A stretch of DNA of 64,000 bases. Source: Betaproteobacteria bacterium (GTDB lineage: Bacteria; Pseudomonadota; Gammaproteobacteria; Burkholderiales; Ga0077523). The stretch spans positions 434,001-498,000 of the forward strand of contig JADJPK010000004.1 in the NCBI GenBank assembly GCA_016713305.1, read 5' to 3'. A program made the position numbers and the translations under genes. Under the pieces are notes generated by a model. It searched no databases, was not told where the DNA came from, and saw nothing but the letters and a program-made list of their open reading frames with translations. Below, one piece after another: positions 34,021 to 44,088 of the stretch (within the stretch, counting starts at the first letter, position 1; every line of letters begins with the position of its first letter).

Positions 34021-36162
34021 ATGATCGAAGAAATCATCACTGTGGCGATCTGCACCTATCGCCGATACGAGTTGCTGAACCGGGCGCTCGGTTCCTTTTC
34101 CCGACAGACGCTGGATCGCCGCCTGTTTCGCGTGCTCGTTGTCGACAACACCGACGATGCGGAGCAAAGACGCGCGTTTGCCGCCAGCATGGCCGGGGAG
34201 ATGGGTATCGAGGTGGCGACGTCGGAGCCGCCCGGGCTTTCGCGTGCGCGCAATGTCGCCATGAATCTATGCCGCACTCCGTTCATCGCGTTCATGGACG
34301 ATGACGCAATTCCAGATCCGAAGTGGCTCGAAGCGCTGGTCGCTGCATTTCGGACCTCCGGCGCCGCGGTTGTGGCGGGACCCATCGAGCCCGAGTGGCC
34401 CCGGCCGCGCCCCTCGTGGGTACCTGACAAGTACATCGCATGCTTGACCGTGCTCGACTACGGGCCGGAAAGCCGTCCTTTGAGCGAGTTCGAATTCGCG
34501 TACGGGACCAACATGGCATTCGATGTCCAGGCGTTGCGCGGCGCCGGTGGGTTCGACGTGAGCCTTGGGCGCACGGGAAATCGCACCCTGCTAAGCGACG
34601 AGGAGATTCGGACGCAGCTGGAAATCAAGCGAAACGGAAAGGCCTCGTACTATGCAGCCGATGCGCGCGTCACTCACCTTGTGCACGAGAATCGCATCCG
34701 CCGCAACTACTTCCGGTCTCGCATGGCGTGGCAGGCGGTCTCCACGCTCATTCACGACTCCCCACTTTGGTGGGCCGAGCAATCTCGCGACGAACTGATG
34801 CGCTCCGCTCGTGCCCTGGGAATCGAAGTGGCGGTCGAACGACTTGCCTGTGACGGAGACTCCCGCACGTTCGGTGCGCAGATCGACTTCATCTACCACC
34901 TGCTGCTGCTCCTTCTCAACGCGAACACCGAGCCGGACGAGGTGTTCGAGAGACTCTCCCACTCGCTCGTGCGCGCACCTGCACAGGATCATGTCCCGGC
35001 CAGGCACACGCAGACATCCGGAATCGGAAGGCTCGTCACACCGATATCGAACGCCACGAAACACCTGTTCGTCGACGCTTCTTCGTCGCATGCCTTTCTG
35101 TACGACGCGTACGGCGACTTGCCTGCCAGCCAGCTTGTCCGACTGGCAGGCAGTCTGTGGGATTCGCGAGACACGGATCTGGATGAGCTCCTTCACCTCA
35201 TGGAAGGCGGGACTCTGGAGTCAGTGACATTCCTGAGTCTCGAAGCGTTCGTCTACGGCCCCAGCTGGCCCCGATTCAAGCGGTTCCTGACCGAAACAGA
35301 AGTGCCGGTCTTCGGAATCCTTCACCGCTTTCCGTGGGACAGCAATCACGCGTCCAATCTCCAGCAGATTTCCTCGCGTGTTCGCATGATGGTTCTGGCG
35401 GAGGCGATGGCCGAGCGGTTGAAATCGGAGTTCGGTCTGGACGACGTGGAGTACCTGCCTCTTCACCCGACCCACGCTTCTTACGTAGGGCGGGATCGTA
35501 CCCTCGTGAAAAGCCGAATCGGTGCACGGCCAGGGCAGGTGATCTTTTCTGCACTCGGGGAAGCCAGGAAGGGCAAGGGAATCGAACTCATGCTCGATGC
35601 CCTTGATCGCGTGCCGCCTGCGCGACGCCGCGAAATCTTCGTGCTCCTCGGTGGCCGGGCGAAGGACATCACGCGAAATGAGGTCTGCGGTAGGGTCGAG
35701 CGTGCCGGTTACGATGCTCACGTTGCGCTGCGCTCTTCCGATGACCCACTGAATTACGCCGTGCTTTCGGAACGTGAACTTGGCGAGTTCATGAACGCGA
35801 CGGACGTGGGCATGCTGCTGTATCAGGAAGACCAGCGCAATTGCATGAGCGGGGTCCTGCCGAACTACGCATGGGGAAACCGACCGGTCATTGCGACCAG
35901 AAACAGCATTGTCGGGAGACTTGCCGCCAAATACAATTTGGGTGTGCTGATAGAAAACGAAGACCCGAACGAAGTCGCTGCCGCGATGGTCCAGCTCGTG
36001 GATGCGTTTCGCGAGGGGGACATCGGGCGCTACCGGAGTGCAGACTTTCGCCGGTCCATTGAGAGAAGCGAGGTGATAGCCCGGCTCTCGGAAATTCTTC
36101 GAAGTCCTATTTGTCGACAGCCGGGTCGGAACCGTGAAGTCGCGCTCACAATGCACGGGTGA
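34021..36162 (+). CDS. Bifunctional glycosyltransferase: GT2 domain plus GT4-like domain
   Basis: 713-residue fusion. The N-terminal GT-A domain (about 1-300) shows VAICTYRRYELLNRAL, VVDNTDD, FMDDDAIPDPKWL (DxD) and LSDEEIRTQL. The C-terminal part (about 340-690) is GT-B/GT4-like: VIFSALGEARKGKGIELMLDAL starts its donor domain, then EIFVLLGGRAKD, and GMLLYQEDQRNCMSGVLPNYAWGNRPVIATR carries the usual acidic/Gly region. One protein could add two consecutive sugars, as WbdA/WbdB-type polymerases do. AGGGG lies five bases before the ATG at 34021. G+C is visibly lower than in the flanking LPS genes, which suggests recent acquisition. Confidence 0.78.
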   Translation: MIEEIITVAICTYRRYELLNRALGSFSRQTLDRRLFRVLVVDNTDDAEQRRAFAASMAGEMGIEVATSEPPGLSRARNVAMNLCRTPFIAFMDDDAIPDPKWLEALVAAFRTSGAAVVAGPIEPEWPRPRPSWVPDKYIACLTVLDYGPESRPLSEFEFAYGTNMAFDVQALRGAGGFDVSLGRTGNRTLLSDEEIRTQLEIKRNGKASYYAADARVTHLVHENRIRRNYFRSRMAWQAVSTLIHDSPLWWAEQSRDELMRSARALGIEVAVERLACDGDSRTFGAQIDFIYHLLLLLLNANTEPDEVFERLSHSLVRAPAQDHVPARHTQTSGIGRLVTPISNATKHLFVDASSSHAFLYDAYGDLPASQLVRLAGSLWDSRDTDLDELLHLMEGGTLESVTFLSLEAFVYGPSWPRFKRFLTETEVPVFGILHRFPWDSNHASNLQQISSRVRMMVLAEAMAERLKSEFGLDDVEYLPLHPTHASYVGRDRTLVKSRIGARPGQVIFSALGEARKGKGIELMLDALDRVPPARRREIFVLLGGRAKDITRNEVCGRVERAGYDAHVALRSSDDPLNYAVLSERELGEFMNATDVGMLLYQEDQRNCMSGVLPNYAWGNRPVIATRNSIVGRLAAKYNLGVLIENEDPNEVAAAMVQLVDAFREGDIGRYRSADFRRSIERSEVIARLSEILRSPICRQPGRNREVALTMHG

Positions 36163-36207
36163 TGTGAATCCATCGCCACCGACAGGCCAATCAGGGACAG
36201 CGCCCGA

Positions 36208-36870
36208 ATGAACTTCGACCAGTATGTGTCCTCTCCACCTAGCCTTCATTCGTGGGATGGCGGGCTGACATGGAACACCGGGGGATTCTCCGGTCAGGAA
36301 CTGAAAGCTCTCCACGAGTTCATTCGCAGCCATGTCGGGCCACGGCCCCGGATCCTGGAAACAGGTGCAGGCAATTCGACTCTCACCTTTCTTTTCCTGC
36401 AGCCGACCGAGGTCGTATCCATCGCGCCGGAACCGGCGCTTTTTGAACGCATTCGCGCGTTCTGTGCGGAGAACGGCATCGATGAAACCCCTCTGTCCGC
36501 TTACGTCGACTGTTCTCAGTGGATTCTGCCGAAGCTCGCCGAATTGAGGCTTGCGACCGACTTGTTCGAGTTCGCGCTGATCGATGGAAGTCACAACTGG
36601 CCTCTTGTCTTTCTGGATTTCTTCTACTGCAACTACCTGCTTCGGCCGGGCGGATTCCTGATGATCGACGACATGCAGTTACATTCGGTCAAGGAACTGG
36701 GCCGAATGCTGCTCGAACAGCCGGGTTTCGAATTGGTGCTGGACATGGGAAAGTCGCTGATCTTCCGCCGTTCCGGCGATCAGCGGGAGCTGGGCGAGTG
36801 GATCACGATGCCCTATATCGTGCGCAAGTCCGCTCAATACGGTCAGTCCGAAAATCCCTTTGCCCCGTGA
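36208..36870 (+). CDS. Class I SAM-dependent methyltransferase (Methyltransf_24-like)
   Basis: 220-residue protein with SAM motif ILETGAGNSTLTFLFL, acidic strand VVSIAPEPALFERI, and FALIDGSHNWPLVFLDFFYC followed by LRPGGFLMIDDMQL. This layout matches O-methyltransferase-like proteins (Methyltransf_24) often found with glycan genes. The substrate is probably a sugar hydroxyl or carboxyl, but this is not determinable. It overlaps the next methyltransferase gene by 11 bases. Confidence 0.78.
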   Translation: MNFDQYVSSPPSLHSWDGGLTWNTGGFSGQELKALHEFIRSHVGPRPRILETGAGNSTLTFLFLQPTEVVSIAPEPALFERIRAFCAENGIDETPLSAYVDCSQWILPKLAELRLATDLFEFALIDGSHNWPLVFLDFFYCNYLLRPGGFLMIDDMQLHSVKELGRMLLEQPGFELVLDMGKSLIFRRSGDQRELGEWITMPYIVRKSAQYGQSENPFAP

Positions 36871-37831
36871 GTGCGAGTCTTTGCAGATTCGGACCGACGT
36901 GGTCCAGAGTAGATTCGTGCAGCGCTCGTTGACGCAGGATCTCGATTCCCCGTTCGACCGCGGCTATCATGCCTCGCGAATCGCAGTCTCGGCACGATCC
37001 GCATCCGTGGTGGCACGACGCTTGGCCACGTTGCTGCCGGGTCTGAGGTCCGTTGTCGATGTCGGCTGCGGCACCGGATGCTGGTTGAACGAGTTCCGTT
37101 TGTGCGGAGTCGATCGCGTCCTGGGTCTGGATCTGTGCTTTCCCGATGACGACCTGATGCATGTCGATTCGTCCGAATGCCTGACCCGGGATGTCTCCTC
37201 GTCGCTCGAGTTGGAGGAGCGATTCGATCTCGCGCTTTGTCTGGAAGTCGCACAGTACGTGGCGCATGAGCGTGCCGACACCCTGATATCGAATCTGACC
37301 GGATTGAGCGACGTGGTTCTGTTCAGCGCGGGAATCCCGGGTCAGGGCGGCATTCCAGGTTCCAATGAACAGTGGCTCGGCTACTGGGCGGCACGATTCC
37401 GTCGGGTCGGATACACGTGCCATGACCTTCTGCGCGCGGAGTCCTGGTACGACGATCGGATCGATTGGCGCTATCGCCAAGGCATGGTCCTGTTCGCTCG
37501 TGGAGAGGTGGCTCGCGCGCTCATGGACCGGGCGTCGATAACAGGCGACACGGCACAATTCATGGCCCTGGACGTTGTTCATCCGGAAGGCTTTGTGGAG
37601 ACGCTCCACGCTGCGCGGCTAGGCGCGTCATCCCCTGGCGAGATGCTCGACCGCCTCGCAACGAATGCTGAAGTGCACGCGCTGCGCAGCCGTCTGGAAG
37701 AAATCGAAAGGAGCACGAGCTGGCAGATCATGACGTCGATTCAGCAGTGGGCAAAGCGCCGCCCATGGCTGCTGACGCTTGCGCGAAAGATCGGCCGTCC
37801 GCTCGCCACGCGGCTCAGGTCGCCGCGCTGA
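36860..37831 (+). CDS. Class I methyltransferase with C-terminal basic helix
   Basis: About 323 residues from a TTG at 36860; later GTG/TTG codons (for example around 36899) are also possible starts. SAM binding is shown by SVVDVGCGTGCWLNEF, VLGLDLCF and FDLALCLEVAQYVAHE, a Methyltransf_11-like pattern. The C-terminal 50 residues form a short coiled coil (VHALRSRLEEIERSTSWQIM) followed by a basic helix, a tail common at the ends of glycan-assembly proteins. It converges on the FkbM gene with 25 bases between them. Confidence 0.72.
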   Translation: MPRECESLQIRTDVVQSRFVQRSLTQDLDSPFDRGYHASRIAVSARSASVVARRLATLLPGLRSVVDVGCGTGCWLNEFRLCGVDRVLGLDLCFPDDDLMHVDSSECLTRDVSSSLELEERFDLALCLEVAQYVAHERADTLISNLTGLSDVVLFSAGIPGQGGIPGSNEQWLGYWAARFRRVGYTCHDLLRAESWYDDRIDWRYRQGMVLFARGEVARALMDRASITGDTAQFMALDVVHPEGFVETLHAARLGASSPGEMLDRLATNAEVHALRSRLEEIERSTSWQIMTSIQQWAKRRPWLLTLARKIGRPLATRLRSPR

Positions 37832-37856
37832 TCCTTATCGCCGGGTTCGAGGGCGG

Positions 37857-38576
37857 CTATGCCTGGTCTCGGCAGGCGTGGATGTCGTACCAGAGCGGAT
37901 TTCCCTCGCCTGGTGACTCGAGCACTTGCATCCACTGCGACCGAAGCTCATCGACGGAACACCACATTCCGGGAAGCTCGTCTCCGAAGAGCCCCGTTGA
38001 CCCCCATTCGAAAACAGCAGGCACGTAGGCACCCTCCCTGGCGGGATCGGGGGGCAGTTGCTCGGGTACGAGTCTCTGGTCGATCAGCTTGAACCGCTGG
38101 TAGCCCAAACGGTCGAGTTCATCGAGCCATTTCAGACCCGGCCCCGTCTCGACGGAGACGTATCGCGGCCGTTCACTGAAATCATGCAATGCCTTCAGGA
38201 CGGTGAGATCCATGCCTTCGATATCGACCTTGAGATAGTGAGGTACGCCGTGGCGCTGGATCAGGTCAGCCAGCGGCACCGTTGCAACCCTTATGACGTG
38301 AAATGCGCCTCCACGTGAGCCGATGTCTTCGTGAAACGAACTCCATTCATGGTGGGTGTGGTTCACCCAGAAGTTGAACTCGCCACGCTGCGGTCCGACG
38401 CCGATGTTTTCCACCACCAGACGCCCGGCCGTGATCTCGGAGACAAACTGCCGGGAGACTTCTTCCGCAAGCATCGGATTAGCCTCAACGCCAACCACGC
38501 GAAAACCCTTGCGAAGGTAGAACCTGGTGTCCTGGGCGGTGTTCATGCCGAGGTCAATGATGAGTTGATCGTTCAT
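37857..38576 (-). CDS. FkbM family methyltransferase
   Basis: 239-residue FkbM-type enzyme. IIDLGMNTAQDTRFYL is the SAM site and VVGVEANPMLAEEV the acidic strand. YLKVDIEGMDLTVLKALHDF is the FkbM block, and the last third (GLKWLDELDRLGYQRFKLI) is typical of glycan-linked members. It lies on the - strand inside a mostly + strand region, coupled by ATGA to the membrane protein gene upstream. It is a second FkbM protein, only distantly similar to the one at 18105. Confidence 0.83.
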   Translation of the reverse strand: MNDQLIIDLGMNTAQDTRFYLRKGFRVVGVEANPMLAEEVSRQFVSEITAGRLVVENIGVGPQRGEFNFWVNHTHHEWSSFHEDIGSRGGAFHVIRVATVPLADLIQRHGVPHYLKVDIEGMDLTVLKALHDFSERPRYVSVETGPGLKWLDELDRLGYQRFKLIDQRLVPEQLPPDPAREGAYVPAVFEWGSTGLFGDELPGMWCSVDELRSQWMQVLESPGEGNPLWYDIHACRDQA

Positions 38577-40385
38577 CTTCCGTCCTGATTTCTGGTCAAG
38601 GCCAGCAGATGCAGTCTTCGGCCCTGGAATTCTATGCTTCCAGCTTCCTTGAGAACGGGGGGGAGCTGGGCCAGCAGGCGAACGAAACCCTCCGTGTTCG
38701 TCACGTACGGGTCGATCGTGTTGAGGCCTGGCTGCAATGGCAGTTCATCTACCAGGACATGGTCGAACCCCTCGGCGATCAGCCAGCCCTGTATGTTGTC
38801 GGGCTTCGAGAAATCGATCGCCGCACCGGTGAAATGTGCCCTCACCTTGCTTCGCCGTTCCTGCAGGAGCGTGTTGACGGCGTGCGGATCGAACCAGGGA
38901 ACCCCTCGTTCCGTACAGTGTGCCTGAGGCGCCCGGTAGCAGTGCGTATGAATTGCCACGTATCCGTGCTGCAGCAGACGAACGAGGCCTTCGGCGACGA
39001 TGACATTCCGGTCGGCGTCCTTCGCGGGTGGCAGCATTCCCTGGGTGAGCGTCGACAGGCGAGCCGTGACGGGAAAGTCGAACGCCAGATTGTTCGCGAG
39101 CGTGGACACGTAGAGAACGGCCAGAAGAAGCCCGAGCAGCCACCGCCGAAGCCACGGAAACATGCCGCCCGGGGCCAGTATGACGAGCACGGCACCGGTC
39201 ACTATTACGAGCATTCCGGCCATGATCCGGCGCGGATCTCCCGTTCCGGTATAGAGCAGAAGCCCGAACATCACCGGAAACATCGCAAGGCCGGTCCCCA
39301 GCACGCGGAATCGCTTCCGAGGACCCCGCGCCTTCGCCGCCGTCGCCACCCCCGATGGACGCCATGACGGCCAGAGGTAGCAAAGCGGCCAGCACCGGGG
39401 GCGAGTAATAGGAAAGCGTCTGTTGCAGGGCAGCGCCGATGTCGACACCCGCCAGGCGCCTGTCAGTCAGCCGCGCCAGGTCGCCCAGGGACGTCTCGTA
39501 GGCCCATGCGTACAGAACGGTGAAATACGGAAGGAACCAGGCCAAGCCCACGATCACTCCTCCTAAGACCGAGGCCAACAGCGGACGAACGATGAAGATA
39601 CGCCTCGCGAAATAGCCGATCGCTACGCAGAGGCAAGTGAACGTCAACCAGCGAGTCCGCGAACCGGCACCCGTACCCCACAGCCATCCCGTCAGGATGG
39701 CACCGCCGGTCAACATGCACACCAGAACGAGATCGCGCCGGTCTATCAGACCCTTCCTCATCCCGGCGATCAGACTGACTAGTATCGGCAGCGCGCAAGT
39801 GAGAGCCGTCTCGATGGGCCGCACCGTGGACATTCCTCCCAGCCAGAGGCCCGCGAGAACGAAGTGACGGCGATTTCCCGTGCGGAAAGCTTCGAGCAGG
39901 TGGAACAACCAACCGAGGGTCATACCGAGCCACAGCATCTCCGACATGTAACTCGTCGTGTACTTCCCGAACCATGGCATGGTGCAGACGACGAGACTGC
40001 CCACGATCGCCCAGGGTACACGAACGAAGACGCAGAGCAGACGAAACGCATACGTGGCCGTGAGCAGCGCGGCCACCGTGAGTGACAAGGCGACTGCGGG
40101 AATGATCTTGCCGCCGGCGATAACGAAGAAGGGTACGCAGAATGCCGGAAACGAGATCGGACGCCACCCTCTGACCTGGTACAAGCCCTTGAGGCCTTCC
40201 CAGAATCCGACGTCGAAGCGCTCGACAATCTTGAGCGCGTTCTCGACGAAGTTCGCGCCATCCCATATCGGGACTTGCGAATTTACCGCATGCCACGGAA
40301 GTATGAGTCCGGCCAGCACGCTCCAGACGATAAGGAGACCGGCGAACTGCGGGACTTGCCGGGCAGAGGAGTACACGTTGTTCAT
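38573..40385 (-). CDS. Polytopic membrane protein, GT-C/PMT-like, frameshifted
   Basis: About 604 residues if repaired. The N-terminal frame (ATG at 40385) has a first helix, then VPIWDGANFVENAL, and many more helices up to LLPLAVMASIG. The frame breaks in a run of five C on the + strand (39349-39353). Removing one gives IGVATAAKARGPRKRFRVL and continues through four helices and a soluble tail of about 130 residues to 38573. The overall form (about 12 helices, acidic first loop, soluble C-terminus) resembles GT39/GT83 sugar transferases using polyprenyl donors, but I see no diagnostic motif. A sequencing error is likely. Confidence 0.65.
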
Positions 40386-40613
40386 CGGCAACCGCGGTAC
40401 ATATACCTGGGCATGCGCGGAAACATCCAACGCCCTCTGCACACCCGGCAGGAGAGGATTGCACAACGTGAGAGCTTCATCGCAGCAGCGGGATTGGCTG
40501 GAGTGTTACCCTTCCTGTTCAAGTTCCCTATTCCGGTGCCGAATTTTACAGATCCGGAATCCTGAACGTCCCTCCAGCGTGTCACCGCCGCGCTCATCGC
40601 ACGCGAACTCCAC

Positions 40614-41474
40614 ATGATCGACATCCGCAATTGTCACACCGTCTGCCTCGCACTGGGCCCCTATCGCAATCTCACCACGCTCACCGCCGCCACGCTTTTC
40701 CTCCATCCGGGGTGCCAGGTGCTCAATCACGCGGGAGGCAGGATCCTCGGAGATGCGCGATACGATTTTCTCCTGCACAACTCCAAGGACACCGTCGATC
40801 GTTTCTTGACCCACGCCGTGGAGATGTCGTTAGGCGGAGAACGCGGAGACGCGGGAGGTTCCATCCTGCTCTCCCACGCCTTCGATGATATCCACCCGAT
40901 GCGCGCCCTCTACACGAGTGTCGATGGACGGCCGCTCAAGAAACGCATCGACTGCCTGTTCTGGAAAGAATCCCTGCGCACCTCTCTCCACATCAGGCAA
41001 CACGGCATCGATGTCGGCGCCCTGCTGCACGCCGAACCGCGTCTCAGGTTCATGATGCCCGTGCGTAACCCGCTGGACTGCGCTGCGTCGAACATGGCAA
41101 CCGGACACGCGGCATTGTTCCCGGATCTGCCGAAACGCGCCTCCACGACCGACGTGCTTCGTGCTGTCCTGCGCGAGCTGGCCTGGTTCGGCGAACTTCA
41201 ACAAAAGCACCCGGACCGGTTTCACTCCTTCTTCGAATTCGAAATCTCGCGCCTCTCGCTGTCCGGCATGGCGTCATTTCTGGGGCTGGAACCGAACCGT
41301 GCCTGGCTTGATGCGGCGCAAGCTGCGATGACCGTGCGTCGGGGCCGCCAGCACGAGCCTGGACTGATTGCGGCATATCGAGCCATGGTGCAAGAGCTGT
41401 TCGAGGAAAACGCCCAATGGAGCATGAAACTACTGAGATTCGTCGGCGACGGTCCCACGGGGGAGGCATCGTGA
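40614..41474 (+). CDS. Sulfotransferase-like protein
   Basis: 286-residue protein that resembles PAPS-dependent sulfotransferases. FMMPVRNPLDCAASNM has the R-x-P-x-D-x4-S pattern of the 3'-phosphate-binding motif. The N-terminal loop (LGPYRNLTTLTAATLF) sits where the 5'-phosphosulfate loop is expected, but differs from the usual RSGTT. The C-terminal part (FEFEISRLSLSGMASFLGL) fits the helix that precedes the family's end. APS kinase at 56760 would supply PAPS. It starts 228 bases from the divergent membrane protein gene, with no clear ribosome site. Moderate certainty. Confidence 0.58.
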   Translation: MIDIRNCHTVCLALGPYRNLTTLTAATLFLHPGCQVLNHAGGRILGDARYDFLLHNSKDTVDRFLTHAVEMSLGGERGDAGGSILLSHAFDDIHPMRALYTSVDGRPLKKRIDCLFWKESLRTSLHIRQHGIDVGALLHAEPRLRFMMPVRNPLDCAASNMATGHAALFPDLPKRASTTDVLRAVLRELAWFGELQQKHPDRFHSFFEFEISRLSLSGMASFLGLEPNRAWLDAAQAAMTVRRGRQHEPGLIAAYRAMVQELFEENAQWSMKLLRFVGDGPTGEAS

Positions 41475-41601
41475 CCAGGCAGCCTTCGAGGCCTCGACCA
41501 CCACACCACAGGTCGCAGTGCTCCGGAGTGGAGCCGGGCGCTAGTCCGCCAACGGTACGCATTCATGCGGAGATGGCCCGCCGTTTCCGCCGCCGCACGT
41601 G

Positions 41602-41973
41602 TCATCGACCCCAGGCGCTGCCGTCGCTCCACTTCAGAACCTTGCCACCGCCGAGAAGAAACGCGTGGACCCGCCAATCCGCGGCCACCAGGACCTTGTC
41701 TTCTTCGATCGCACACTTGCTCCGCAGGCCTTTTTCGTTGACGCAGACGAGCGCATCGCCTTCCACCAACACTTTGGCCACTTCGGCCCCCACGTTCCAA
41801 TCGCCACTGATAACACCAGGCTTCATTTCGCCGGCATCCGACGGAATGTCGTACTTTGGCGCGGCGGCGACCTGGGACGGCGCAGTCTCCGCGGGCTTTG
41901 CCGGTTCCTCGCTCTTGCCGCAACCGCCAAGCGCCATGATCATTGCCGGCACGACGATCCATTCCCGCATCAT
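41602..41973 (-). CDS. Small putative lipoprotein
   Basis: 123-residue protein with a lipoprotein signal: MMREWIVVPAMIMALGGC, lipobox LGGC, Cys at 18. A low-complexity Lys/Pro/Ala linker (KSEEPAKPAETAPSQ) leads to a compact domain with GDALVCVNEKGLRSKCAIEEDKVLVAADW, whose two cysteines could form a disulfide. GGGAG lies five bases before the ATG at 41973. The function is unknown, and it is oddly placed on the opposite strand between polysaccharide genes. Confidence 0.62.
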   Translation of the reverse strand: MMREWIVVPAMIMALGGCGKSEEPAKPAETAPSQVAAAPKYDIPSDAGEMKPGVISGDWNVGAEVAKVLVEGDALVCVNEKGLRSKCAIEEDKVLVAADWRVHAFLLGGGKVLKWSDGSAWGR

Positions 41974-42077
41974 CACCACTCCCGAAGATAAGGTTGTCGG
42001 ATCCACGCCCGTCGGGCGAGTAGTCGAAGCGCGGCAGCCCGGACGTCAAGGCGACAAGACGGGGTCGTCGCTCGAGC

Positions 42078-44061
42078 ATGAGATGCCTCGAAAAGATCAA
42101 TCGTGAAATATACCTGAACATCGTTGCGTGGGGATCCTCGCGCTCTCGTTCGGCACGATCCTGCATTTCCTGGGCGACTATCAGGTGGTCTGGGCCCACC
42201 CGGAAAATCTCGTCAAACGCGAGGCCATGCTGGCTTGGACAGGGTCGGGCGGTCCGGGGATCCGGGACATGTTCAACTGGCCCGTCTGGGAGGCCGGCGC
42301 CCCCGAATGACGCGTCTTCTATCGAGTGCTGGTGAACTGGTGGACACCCGTCTGCGGGGCTGGTTCGCCGAATTCGCGCTGCCGCATCCCTCCTTTTCGA
42401 TAGCGTGGATCTTCGCACTGACGCTCGCCCCCTGGTTCCTGTACAGGACCTTGCGGAGCCTCGGGCGCCCCTCGTGGCAGTCATTGCTGGGCACGGCACT
42501 ATTCGTGTCCTCGCCTGCCGTGCTTTCTCTCGTTGCCATGGGGTTTCGCCCTGGCAAAGCCATGGCACTGTGCTTCATCAATGCACTCGCCTACCTTACC
42601 GTTCGTCTTCACGTGACGCTGTCACCTCATTCCAGCAGGTGGGCAGTGACGCGCGCCTATCTAGTCATCTGCCTCGTGCTCCTCGTCTCTCTCTTCACCG
42701 ACGAGATCGCGTTCTTCTCTCTATTCGTGATCGCCTGCCTTTGCCCGTGGAACCGTAGCCGCATGGCGTTCGCGCTGCCTATCCTGGCAGCCGGAGTCGC
42801 GCTGTCCTATCTGTGGATCGCGACGACGGTACTTCCGGCCCTGCATGCCATGGCAGGCTTTCCGGTCACATGCTTCCATCACTGCAGCAACGGCCGGTAC
42901 AACCTGCTGGACAAGGCCCTGTCGATATTCACGCTCGATCAGACGGCGAGCGGGTACGCGGAACTGGGTACGGCAGTGATGGTGGACGCGGGACTGGCGT
43001 TGCGAGACCTGTCAGGTCTCGCTCTGATGTGGGCACCAGGATGGGGCCTGCTGAAGTTCCTCGGGATCGCGACCCTCGCTGCCTTGACGGTTGCGCTATA
43101 TCTGAGACTGCGGCAGGGGACCCGCTCCGGACAGGTCAATGCCGGGCAAACGGGGCCGGTGTCCCGTTGGGCCTGGCGCGCGACTCTGCTGTTTGCGTCG
43201 GCACTGCTATTCCACGGCGGACTCATGTGGATCACACCGCATCCGATCTGGGGAGTGTATTGGTACGGTGTCTTCACCGGATTGCCTTTCGTCCTTCTCG
43301 TGACCACAATGCTCGGAACGCACCGCGGACCATTGCCGGCGCTCCTGCTCGGCATGGGCATGCTCATCACGGCCAACTTCGCCAACTTCGTTTCCACGAA
43401 CTACGCCTACAAGGACTATCACTACTATCCGCGCAGAGCGCAAACACTCTCCGATATCTTCCTGATGAAGACGAACAAGTTCGCCTTGACGGATGCGCGG
43501 TCCGCCCGTTACAACCTGCGCGAGCTAACCCGAGACTTCTTGCGTCTCGGAAAGAACCTCGATCGCATAGAATTGCCTTTTGAACTGGAGTATCTGCTTC
43601 AGGAGACGCGCGTCTGCCCGTGGGAATTCGACTATTACGACCGCGTGGCGCGGAATGACGGAGTGGTCACCATCATGTGCTTCTCCACCAGGTTGCCGGC
43701 CCTCGCCGCCGGACTGGCGGCGGCGAGGGCCGATCCCGCGGGCAGAACGCCTGGCCAGATGCGGGTCTGGGTCGGCCTTTACGACGAGGGCGGGTATGCC
43801 GATCTCCGGCGCAAAGCCTATATCGCGCTCTCCGACGAAGGCACCCTGTACGTCGTCAATGGTGCTGGCGACCGGGCTGCCGCCACCGACAAAGGCGATA
43901 CTCTCGAGGTGCCGGCCTGGAAGCTGTCGGGCCGGTACGACAAGAGCACTGAATCGATACGATGGGACAATGGCTCGGTGTGGACATTGAATCCGCAGTT
44001 GCCGGTGTTCCCCGGCGCATCGCATTCGACGGATTCTGGCGATAACGAAATCCGGTCCTGA
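42078..44061 (+). CDS. Polytopic membrane protein of the polysaccharide locus, two frameshifts
   Basis: Three successive frames appear to encode one protein of about 660 residues. Frame one begins MRCLEKINREIYLNIVAWG (ATG at 42078). One missing G in the run at 42130-42133 leads into ILALSFGTILHFLGDYQVVW. A missing C in the run at 42300-42304 leads into RMTRLLSSAGELVDTRLRG and then continuously to 44061. About nine helices are followed by a soluble domain of roughly 200 residues from about 43440. It resembles the GT-C-like protein at 38573 in layout. The enzymatic role is unknown. Sequencing error is the likeliest cause of both breaks. Confidence 0.6.
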
Positions 44062-44088
44062 ACCGGTGACAGACAGAGACCATGCGTC

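Noticed and set aside
42128..42310. A separate 60-residue membrane peptide
   Set aside because: Its sequence continues naturally from the frame before and into the frame after, each with a one-base correction, so it is the middle part of the gene at 42078-44061.
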